This document shows positions 5,772 to 11,240 of a stretch of DNA of 11,240 bases, one piece after another. Position 1 is the first letter of the stretch, and the number at the start of each line of letters is the position of its first letter. The translations under genes and the position numbers were made by a program. Origin of the DNA: an uncultured Pseudomonadota bacterium (GTDB taxonomy: Bacteria > Pseudomonadota > Gammaproteobacteria > Steroidobacterales > Steroidobacteraceae); NCBI GenBank assembly GCA_903910215.1, contig CAIVYV010000370.1, positions 1 to 11,240 of the forward strand, given 5' to 3'. Below the pieces are notes generated by a model that saw nothing but the letters and a program-made list of their open reading frames with translations, was not told the origin of the DNA and did no database searches.

Positions 5772-7373
5772 ATGAGTTACACCGCGCTTGCCCGTAAGTG
5801 GCGACCGAAACGCTTCGATGAGTTGACCGGGCAGGAGCACGTTCTGCAGGCGCTCTCGAATGCGCTCGCGACGCAGCGAGTGCACCACGCATTTCTCTTC
5901 ACGGGAACGCGTGGTGTGGGCAAGACGACGATCGCTCGCATCCTCGCCAAGTGCCTCAACTGCGACACCGGGATGACGCCGACGCCCTGCGGCACCTGCG
6001 CAACCTGTCGCGAGATCGACGAAGGGCGCTTCGTCGATCTGATCGAAGTCGACGCCGCCTCACGCACCAAAGTCGAAGACACGCGCGAACTGCTCGAGAA
6101 CGTGCAGTACGCGCCGACGCGTGGGCGGTACAAGGTCTATCTCATCGACGAAGTGCACATGCTCTCGAACAACTCCTTCAATGCTCTGTTGAAGACGCTC
6201 GAGGAGCCGCCACCGCACGTTAAATTTTTGCTCGCGACCACCGACCCGCAGAAGTTGCCTGTCACGGTGTTGTCACGCTGCCTTCAGTTCAATCTAAAAC
6301 GTTTGCCGGTTTCTTTGATCGCGCAACGTATGAAGTTCATCCTCGATGCCGAAAATCTCGGTTACGAGGCGCCCGGTATTCGCCTGCTTGCCGAGGCCGC
6401 CGATGGCAGCATGCGAGATGGCTTGTCGCTGCTTGACCAATTACTGGCTTTCGGTGGCGGTCGCGCGTCCGAAGAGGCCGCTCGATCCATGTTGGCCACC
6501 GTCGATCGCAAGCAAGTCGAGCAGCTCGTGAAGCTGATCGGCAGCGGCGATACGCAGGCGGTGCTCGCCTTTGCTCGCTCGCTCGAAGAGTGGGCGCCGG
6601 ATTACGCCGATATGCTCGATGAGATCGCGGGCCTGCTCGTGCAGGTGGCGATGAAGCAGGCTTTGCCTACCTACGAAGGCGACGAGCTGCATCCTGAAAG
6701 TTTGCTGGCGGATCTGGCGGCGGCCATTCCACCAGAAGACGTCCAACTGCATTATCAGACCGTCATTCTCGGTCGGCGTGATTTGGCTTGGGCACCCGAT
6801 CCGCGTAGCGGCTTCGAGATGACCTTGCTGCGCATCTTGGCGTTCCGTCCGGTGTCGGGTGAGGGTGGACGTGGGGTGGCGCCTGTGGGCGGTAGCGCTG
6901 GCGCCAGCTCGGGCGTCAGTTCCGGCTCGACACGATCTGCTACTCGTTCTGCCACTTCAGTTAGCGTTGCCTCGGCGCAGCCAGCGGCGCGCGGCGAACT
7001 CGGTTCATGGCCGGAGACTCTGGCCGCACTCGAGCTTGGCGGCGCCGCTCGTCAGCTCGCCGCGCATTGCGCGTTGATCGGGCGGGAGGGCGCTCTTGTG
7101 CGCCTCGCGCTTGACCCTGCGCAGAGCTTGCTTAAAACCGCAGCGCTCGTCGACAAGCTTTCGCAGGCTCTTGCGAAGCATCTCGGTGAGAACGTGAAAG
7201 TCGAGATCGAGCTCGCGCAGTCGACGGTGGATACGCCAGCACGCGCCGAGCAGCGTGAAGTCGAGGCAACCCTGTCAACGGCTCGTCAATCAATTGATGA
7301 GGACCCGACGGTACGGGGCTTCAAAGAACGCTTCGGGGCGACGGTCAAAACAGATTCGGTGAAACCCAACTGA
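5772..7373 (+). CDS. dnaX: DNA polymerase III tau subunit DnaX
   Basis: The product is a 533-residue clamp-loader ATPase (E. coli tau 643). It opens and loads the sliding clamp and joins polymerase cores. Motifs: Walker A GTRGVGKT (45-52), zinc module Cys64, Cys73, Cys76, Cys79, Walker B LIDEVHM (124-130), and the SRC motif (168-170). After domain III comes a short Ser/Gly/Ala-rich linker (about 355-410), then a C-terminal domain from about 413 resembling the tau domain V that binds polymerase alpha (WPETLAALEL, LAAHCALIG). The linker, where E. coli tau holds its DnaB-binding domain IV, is much shorter here. I see no A-AAA-AAG slippery run near the linker, so a gamma form made by E. coli-type frameshifting is not expected. 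ybaB and recR follow closely, the conserved dnaX operon order. Confidence 0.97.
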   Translation: MSYTALARKWRPKRFDELTGQEHVLQALSNALATQRVHHAFLFTGTRGVGKTTIARILAKCLNCDTGMTPTPCGTCATCREIDEGRFVDLIEVDAASRTKVEDTRELLENVQYAPTRGRYKVYLIDEVHMLSNNSFNALLKTLEEPPPHVKFLLATTDPQKLPVTVLSRCLQFNLKRLPVSLIAQRMKFILDAENLGYEAPGIRLLAEAADGSMRDGLSLLDQLLAFGGGRASEEAARSMLATVDRKQVEQLVKLIGSGDTQAVLAFARSLEEWAPDYADMLDEIAGLLVQVAMKQALPTYEGDELHPESLLADLAAAIPPEDVQLHYQTVILGRRDLAWAPDPRSGFEMTLLRILAFRPVSGEGGRGVAPVGGSAGASSGVSSGSTRSATRSATSVSVASAQPAARGELGSWPETLAALELGGAARQLAAHCALIGREGALVRLALDPAQSLLKTAALVDKLSQALAKHLGENVKVEIELAQSTVDTPARAEQREVEATLSTARQSIDEDPTVRGFKERFGATVKTDSVKPN

Positions 7374-7383
7374 GGACGACGAG

Positions 7384-7704
7384 ATGGCGAATTTCGGCAA
7401 CATGATGAAGCAGGCTGAAGCGCTGCAGCGCAACATGCAGAAAGCGCAGGAAGAGATCGCGCAACTCGAGGTCACGGGTGAATCGGGTGCGGGTATGGTG
7501 AAAGTCACCATGACGGGTAAGCATGAAGTGAAGCGCGTGCAGATTGAGCCGGCGGTCATTGGTGAAGATCGCGAAATGCTCGAAGATCTGGTGGCAGCGG
7601 CGATCAACGATGCCGTTCGGCGTGTCGAGAGCGAGTCGCAGCAGCGGATGTCTTCGCTGATGTCGGGGTTGCGGTTGCCCCCTGGCATGAAGTTGCCGTT
7701 CTAA
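7384..7704 (+). CDS. ybaB: YbaB/EbfC nucleoid-associated protein
   Basis: The product is 106 residues, the usual size. It begins with an amphipathic helix (FGNMMKQAEALQRNMQKAQE) and ends with the family's conserved tail LRLPPGMKLPF. YbaB/EbfC proteins form tweezer-like dimers that bind DNA with little sequence preference and are nearly always encoded between dnaX and recR. The ATG at 7384 has GAGGA shortly upstream, overlapping the dnaX stop, and recR starts seven bases after its stop, so the three genes are surely cotranscribed. Its exact role in recombination or nucleoid structure is still uncertain across bacteria. Confidence 0.97.
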   Translation: MANFGNMMKQAEALQRNMQKAQEEIAQLEVTGESGAGMVKVTMTGKHEVKRVQIEPAVIGEDREMLEDLVAAAINDAVRRVESESQQRMSSLMSGLRLPPGMKLPF

Positions 7705-7711
7705 GATTTCG

Positions 7712-8311
7712 ATGAAACATACGCCGGCGCTTGCGCGCTTGATCGATGCTTTGCGTGTCCTGCCCGGTGTAGGCCCAAAAAGTGCGCAACGCATGGCATT
7801 TCATCTCTTGCAGGATGGGCGTGACGGCGCGAGGGCTTTGACGGCGTCGCTCGAGGCGGCTCTCGAGAAAGTCGGACGATGTCGGCGCTGCCGCATGCTG
7901 ACCGAGTCAGAATTTTGCTTCATTTGCAGCACGCCGCAGCGCGATGCCAGTTTGATGTGCGTCGTCGAATCCCCGGCGGATGTCGTCGCCATCGAGCAGT
8001 CCGGCGGCTATCGTGGGCGCTATTTCGTCTTGATGGGGCATTTGTCGCCGCTCGATGGCATCGGGCCTGAACAGCTCGGCATCCGCGAGTTCGAAGCGAG
8101 TCTCGAAGAGGGTGAGATCGCCGAGGTCATCCTCGCGACCAACCCGACCGTCGAAGGAGAGGCGACTGCCCATTTTCTCTCCGAGCTCGTTCGGCAAAGG
8201 GGCTTGAAAGCCACGCGCATCGCGCACGGCGTACCGATCGGTGGCGAGCTCGAATACATCGATGGCGGCACTCTCGCGCACGCGCTGGCAGGGCGGCAGT
8301 CGCTGCTCTAG
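7712..8311 (+). CDS. recR: Recombination mediator RecR
   Basis: The product is 199 residues, standard length. RecR forms a ring clamp that, with RecO (and RecF), loads RecA at SSB-coated gaps. Domains in order: helix-hairpin-helix with LPGVGPKSAQRMAFHLL (17-33), a C4 zinc finger formed by Cys57, Cys60, Cys69 and Cys72, and a Toprim domain starting at VVESPADV (about 84-91) with LSPLDGIGPE (about 111-120). All expected residues are present. It is the last gene of the dnaX-ybaB-recR set. It converges on rsgA with a 41-base gap in which I see no hairpin with a T tract for either strand. Confidence 0.98.
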   Translation: MKHTPALARLIDALRVLPGVGPKSAQRMAFHLLQDGRDGARALTASLEAALEKVGRCRRCRMLTESEFCFICSTPQRDASLMCVVESPADVVAIEQSGGYRGRYFVLMGHLSPLDGIGPEQLGIREFEASLEEGEIAEVILATNPTVEGEATAHFLSELVRQRGLKATRIAHGVPIGGELEYIDGGTLAHALAGRQSLL

Positions 8312-8352
8312 TTTGTGAGTACAACGGTGATCGCTGCAGCCGCTGTGTCGAC

Positions 8353-9276
8353 TCAGCCGCGTTTGCCGGGTCCTTGCGCTTGGATCAACTCGTCACGTAT
8401 TCGGCGTAGTCGTCGATAACTCTCGTAACGGCGCGCATCGAGTCGCTGCTCCTCTGCGGCGAGCCGTACGGCGCAACCGGGTTCGCGCAAGTGACGACAG
8501 TCGAGGAACTTGCATCCGGTGGCGAGTTGATCCACTTCCGGAAAACCTAGGCTATGTGGCTCGAGGCCATCGATTGCCGGGGCGTAGTCACGCACGCCGG
8601 GCGAGTCGATGAGGGCGCCACCCTCGGGCAAATCGAATAGGCGAGACGCGGTGGTGGTGTGCCGACCTTCTTCTGTTTTGTCGAGCGCGCCGGTTGCGAT
8701 GTCGGTTTCAGGCGCGAGTGCGGCAATCAGCGAAGATTTGCCCACACCGGATTGCCCGACGAAGGCACTCGTGCGATGCGCGAGTAGCGCACGCAGCGCA
8801 TCTAGGTGTTGACGAGAGTGGCTACTCACGACCAGCGTCTCGTAACCCGCCGCACGATAAGCCGCGAGCCATGTCTGCCATTCGTCGACCGCCGGGTCTG
8901 AGGCATCCATCAGATCTGCCTTATTCAGCAGCACCAAGGCCGACATGCCGGCTGAGCTTGCTGCGCAGAGGTATCGGTCGATGATGAAAGGGTCAGGCTT
9001 TGGCAGGGGCGCGAAGACCGTCACAAGCAGATCGAGATTCGCGACGATCGCTTCGGCGGTACCGCGCAAGGTAGCGCGGGCAAGGGTGCTACGGCGCGGA
9101 AGGACGCTCTTCACATGGATTTCACCGTGATGGGCATCACGCTCGCAGAGGACTCGATCGCCGCAAACCGCTTGCACACGGCGACCGAAGGGGCGCGCCT
9201 CGTGGCTGACGCCCTCGGCGTCGCGAACCAGTAGATGTCGTCCGTAGGCGGCAATGATTTGTGCTTCGAATTCCAA
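8353..9276 (-). CDS. rsgA: Ribosome small-subunit GTPase RsgA
   Basis: The product is 307 residues from the chosen start. RsgA binds the 30S subunit late in its assembly and releases RbfA on GTP hydrolysis. The GTPase is circularly permuted, as expected: N-terminal OB-fold (about 1-75), then G4 NKAD (118-121), G1 GQSGVGKS (174-181), and G3 DSPG (224-227). A C-terminal zinc knuckle is formed by Cys255, Cys260, His262 and Cys268. There is no ATG near the N-terminus. The TTG at 9276 begins the family-like LEFEAQIIAAYG and has AGAAGAG about eight bases upstream. A TTG at 9342 would add 22 residues lacking family character and would overlap the likely promoter. The gene is divergent from orn, as in E. 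coli. Confidence 0.95.
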   Translation of the reverse strand: MEFEAQIIAAYGRHLLVRDAEGVSHEARPFGRRVQAVCGDRVLCERDAHHGEIHVKSVLPRRSTLARATLRGTAEAIVANLDLLVTVFAPLPKPDPFIIDRYLCAASSAGMSALVLLNKADLMDASDPAVDEWQTWLAAYRAAGYETLVVSSHSRQHLDALRALLAHRTSAFVGQSGVGKSSLIAALAPETDIATGALDKTEEGRHTTTASRLFDLPEGGALIDSPGVRDYAPAIDGLEPHSLGFPEVDQLATGCKFLDCRHLREPGCAVRLAAEEQRLDARRYESYRRLRRIRDELIQAQGPGKRG

Positions 9277-9313
9277 ACAGGGCGCTCTTCTGGCCGTCGC
9301 CGGCAAGGCCGGG

Positions 9314-9342
9314 AATGTAGCCTCTGCTAGACTGAACCACAA
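9314..9342 (-). promoter_or_regulatory. Candidate rsgA promoter
   Basis: On the minus strand TTGTGG (9342-9337) and TACATT (9319-9314) are separated by 17 bases. Transcription would begin near 9307, about 30 bases before the TTG start at 9276, which supports that start over the TTG at 9342. The -35 match is poor (three of six). Confidence 0.28.
9325..9333 (+). promoter_or_regulatory. Candidate extended -10 promoter for orn
   Basis: TGC-TAGACT (9325-9333) fits an extended -10 element, with a predicted start near 9340 and a leader of about 37 bases before the orn ATG. No good -35 is seen. It lies inside the spacer of the proposed rsgA promoter, so the two would compete for polymerase. Confidence 0.3.
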
Positions 9343-9376
9343 TCAAAACAGCGCTCTGTGCTGCGAGGTCTCACCC

Positions 9377-9937
9377 ATGCCTACTCGCGATGCTCTCATC
9401 TGGATCGATCTCGAGATGACCGGTTTGAAGCCGGAGTCTGACTCGATCATCGAGATCGCCACACTGGTCACCGATTCTTCCTTACGATTGATCGCAGAGG
9501 GGCCGGTTTACGCCATCCATCAAGATGAAGCGACATTGGCAAAAATGGACGAGTGGAACCAGCGGCAACACGGGTCGTCAGGTTTGCTCGCTAGGGTTCG
9601 AGCGAGTCGCACGAGTACCGCCGAGGCCGAACGCGGGACGCTTGAGTTTCTGGCGCAGCACGTCGAGGCCGGCGCATCGCCGATGTGTGGCAACAGTATC
9701 TGTCAGGATCGCCGTTTCATGGCGCGCTTGATGCCGCAGCTCGAAGCGTTCTTTCACTATCGTAATCTCGACGTGAGTACGCTCAAGGAATTAGCTAAAC
9801 GCTGGGCTCCCGAGGTCGCAGCCAAGTTCAGCAAGGAGGGGACGCACCTCGCGCTCGATGACATTCGCGAGTCGGTACGAGAGCTTGCCTACTACCGCGA
9901 GCAGTGGTTCGTTCCGGGAATGCGAGGAGCCTGTTGA
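9377..9937 (+). CDS. orn: Oligoribonuclease Orn
   Basis: The product is a 186-residue DEDDh 3'-to-5' exoribonuclease (E. coli 181) that removes dinucleotides and very short RNAs, including pGpG from cyclic di-GMP breakdown; it is often essential in gammaproteobacteria. The catalytic residues are visible: Asp11 and Glu13 (WIDLEMTGL), Asp111 (ICQDRRF), and His157 and Asp162 (THLALDDIRES). The ATG at 9377 has GAGG eight bases upstream and is where family similarity begins (ALIWIDLEMTG); the frame is open farther upstream but that part is non-conserved. It is divergent from rsgA, and its stop overlaps the start of the downstream dehydratase gene by one base (TGATG). Confidence 0.98.
   Translation: MPTRDALIWIDLEMTGLKPESDSIIEIATLVTDSSLRLIAEGPVYAIHQDEATLAKMDEWNQRQHGSSGLLARVRASRTSTAEAERGTLEFLAQHVEAGASPMCGNSICQDRRFMARLMPQLEAFFHYRNLDVSTLKELAKRWAPEVAAKFSKEGTHLALDDIRESVRELAYYREQWFVPGMRGAC
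9924..9929 (+). promoter_or_regulatory. Ribosome binding site for the PLP enzyme inside orn
   Basis: GAGGAG lies within the last codons of orn, seven bases before the ATG at 9937. It is the best Shine-Dalgarno in this region and decides the start over the GTG at 9904, which is inside orn and has no such site. Confidence 0.7.
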
Positions 9938-10926
9938 TGTTGCCGGGGTTTGCCGATGTGGTCGCCGCGGCGGGGCGTCTAGAAGGCAGGGTGATTCACA
10001 CGCCGGTGATGTCCTCCGAGCGATTCGACGCGCGAGTGGGTCGCAAGGTGCTGCTCAAATGCGAGAACCTGCAGCACATCGGTGCCTTCAAATTCCGCGG
10101 TGCGCTCAATACGCTGTTGCAGCTCGAGGCGGCCGCTGCAGCAGATCCCTCGAGTTCGCGCATCGTAGCAACGCACTCCTCGGGCAATCATGGTGCCGCC
10201 CTCGCGCGCGCAGCGCGTGAACTCGGTTGGCGCTGCATGGTCGTCACGCCGAACGATGCTTCACCCGTGAAGCTCGCCAACATCACTGCCGAAGGCGCGA
10301 CCTTGCGTCACTGCGAGCCTGGCCTTGCGCCTCGCGAGGCAGCGCTCGCGGAGATCGTGGCGCAGACTGGTGCTGCTGTCGTGCACCCCTTCGACGACCC
10401 GCGGGTGATAGCGGGCCAGGGCACAGCTGCACTCGAGCTATTGAGCACGCATCCGAAGGTCGACGTCATTTCGACGCCGGTCGGTGGTGGTGGTCTGCTG
10501 TCAGGAACCGCGTTGGCTGCGCGCGGCTTGGTGCCGAGCTGTCGTGTGATCGGTGTAGAGCCCAAAGAAGCCGACGATGCGGCACGATCTTTTCACACCG
10601 GTATCCGCGTTGGCATGAGCGGTTCACCGCCGACGATAGCCGATGGTCTGCGTGGATCCCTCGGCGTGCTGCCATTCGAGATCTTCAAGCGTCACGTAGA
10701 TGACGTCCTCACGGTCGAGGAGGCGGCGATCGTGCAGGCCATGCGTATTGCACTGGAAGATTTTCGTCTGTTGATCGAGCCGTCGTCGGCCGTCGTGCTC
10801 GCCGCGATTCTCGATGGCCGCTTAGGTAAACCTAACGAAACGATCGGCGTGATCGTCTCTGGCGGCAATGTCGACCTGTCGGTGTGTCCGTTCCTCTCCG
10901 GCGAGCGCTCAGCTCGCGCGAGCTGA
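9937..10926 (+). CDS. PLP-dependent threonine/serine dehydratase or serine racemase
   Basis: The product is a 329-residue fold-type II PLP enzyme. The Schiff-base lysine is Lys52 in IGAFKFRGA. SSGNH (81-85) should grip the substrate carboxylate, GGGG (183-186) the cofactor phosphate, and Ser308 in SGGN the pyridine nitrogen. Glu208, Ala212 and Asp214 (VEPKEADDA) have the spacing of the divalent-metal site of serine racemase. There is no C-terminal ACT regulatory domain, so this is not the biosynthetic IlvA type. It may deaminate threonine or serine, racemise serine, or deaminate threo-3-hydroxyaspartate; the sequence alone does not decide. It starts in the orn stop (TGATG), so expression is coupled to orn, though no metabolic link is obvious. 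Its end overlaps ppsA tail to tail. Confidence 0.92.
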   Translation: MLPGFADVVAAAGRLEGRVIHTPVMSSERFDARVGRKVLLKCENLQHIGAFKFRGALNTLLQLEAAAAADPSSSRIVATHSSGNHGAALARAARELGWRCMVVTPNDASPVKLANITAEGATLRHCEPGLAPREAALAEIVAQTGAAVVHPFDDPRVIAGQGTAALELLSTHPKVDVISTPVGGGGLLSGTALAARGLVPSCRVIGVEPKEADDAARSFHTGIRVGMSGSPPTIADGLRGSLGVLPFEIFKRHVDDVLTVEEAAIVQAMRIALEDFRLLIEPSSAVVLAAILDGRLGKPNETIGVIVSGGNVDLSVCPFLSGERSARAS

Positions 10927-10927
10927 G
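10908..10927. repeat. Perfect 20-base palindrome shared by two convergent gene ends
   Basis: CTCAGCTCGCGCGAGCTGAG reads the same on both strands. It contains both stop codons: TGA at 10924-10926 for the plus-strand PLP enzyme and TGA at 10911-10909 for ppsA. RNA from either strand could fold it into a short hairpin, or two strands could pair. No T tract follows on either side, so a standard intrinsic terminator is not supported, although a role in ending transcription from both sides or protecting 3' ends is possible. Confidence 0.9.
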
Positions 10928-11240
10928 TCCTGAGCGAGCATTAACCAGGTCTCGACGACGGTATCCGGGTTGAGCGAGATGCTCTCGATGCCCTGAGCGA
11001 CTAGCCAACGGGCGAGATCCGGATGATCCGATGGCCCCTGTCCGCAAATACCGACGTATTTGCCGGCGTTGCGGCAGGCGGTGATCGCCATCGACAGCAT
11101 CGCCTTCACGGCCTCATCCCGCTCGTCGAAGTGATTGGCGACGATGCCTGAGTCGCGATCGACACCAAGCGTCAACTGGGTCATGTCGTTCGAACCGATC
11201 GACATGCCGTCAAAATATTCGAGGAAGCGCTCGGCGAGCA
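10909..11240 (-). CDS. ppsA: Phosphoenolpyruvate synthase, C-terminal part
   Basis: About 109 residues of the C-terminus are visible; the gene continues past the right edge. PpsA makes phosphoenolpyruvate from pyruvate and ATP for gluconeogenesis. The visible part is the end of the PEP-binding barrel: DGMSIGSNDMTQLTLGVDRD matches the second PEP-utilising-enzyme signature, and GICGQGPSDHP holds the active-site Cys. IESISLNPDTVVETW is the typical family end. PpsA fits better than PtsI or pyruvate phosphate dikinase because of the SDHP and LNPDTVV wording. Its last five residues, SARAS, are encoded by the palindrome at 10908-10927 and overlap the convergent PLP enzyme by 18 bases. Confidence 0.95.
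   Translation of the reverse strand, partial: LAERFLEYFDGMSIGSNDMTQLTLGVDRDSGIVANHFDERDEAVKAMLSMAITACRNAGKYVGICGQGPSDHPDLARWLVAQGIESISLNPDTVVETWLMLAQDSARAS

Noticed and set aside
5518..5892. Minus-strand open frames reading GWDSNPRTP and EGGIRTHE through the tRNA and 4.5S region.
   Set aside because: These are the well-known false peptides from the reverse complement of tRNA-Ser, often misannotated as hypothetical proteins.
5772..7373. Programmed frameshift in dnaX giving gamma.
   Set aside because: The only homopolymer runs seen are a T5 near 6226 in the ATPase domain and an A4 near 7134; neither matches the A-AAA-AAG site or lies at the linker.
8312..8352. Possible bidirectional terminator between recR and rsgA.
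   Set aside because: GC-rich partial repeats (CGCTGCAGC, CGGCTG twice) are present, but no clear stem with a T tract is seen on either strand.
1..11240. Mobile elements, CRISPR arrays, toxin-antitoxin or phage-defence genes.
   Set aside because: Every coding stretch is accounted for by a recognised housekeeping family apart from the small lipoprotein, and no regularly spaced repeats or terminal inverted repeats were seen by eye.

Overview
The window is a dense, housekeeping stretch of chromosome from a GC-rich gammaproteobacterium. Gene order supports this: gcvR and bcp diverge from dapA (as in E. coli), tRNA-Ser, 4.5S RNA, dnaX, ybaB and recR follow in series (as in pseudomonads, from memory), and rsgA diverges from orn. 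The overall look suggests a Xanthomonadales/Nevskiales/Steroidobacter-like lineage, but this is inference from gene order and composition only. I see no mobile element, phage gene, CRISPR array or anomalous-composition island. No stretch longer than about 105 bases lacks a gene.

Left block (1-4208, all minus strand): gcvR-like dual-ACT protein, PrxQ/Bcp peroxiredoxin, PIN-PhoH ATPase, BepA-like M48 metalloprotease with TPRs, and the N-terminus of the lipoprotein MlaA, which runs off the left edge. Spacing is tight, including a 4-base stop/start overlap, so this looks like one transcription unit. Its last two genes serve outer-membrane quality control and lipid asymmetry.

Middle block (4313-8311, all plus): dapA, overlapped by a 97-residue lipoprotein that resembles only the N-terminal tail of BamC; then tRNA-Ser(GGA) and 4.5S SRP RNA seven bases apart; then dnaX, ybaB and recR (replication and repair).

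Right block (8353-11240): rsgA on the minus strand (ribosome assembly), divergent from orn (oligoribonuclease), which is followed by a PLP-dependent serine/threonine dehydratase or racemase starting inside the orn stop codon. The C-terminus of PEP synthase (ppsA) converges from the right edge. The two convergent genes overlap within a perfect 20-base palindrome, which gives both proteins the same last five residues.

No clearly new multi-gene system is present. The points most worth a second look are the mini-BamC-like lipoprotein in the bamC position, the coding palindrome at the dehydratase/ppsA junction, the DapA whose lysine-feedback residues all appear replaced, the peroxiredoxin without a resolving cysteine in either usual place, and the compact tRNA-Ser/4.5S RNA/dnaX arrangement.
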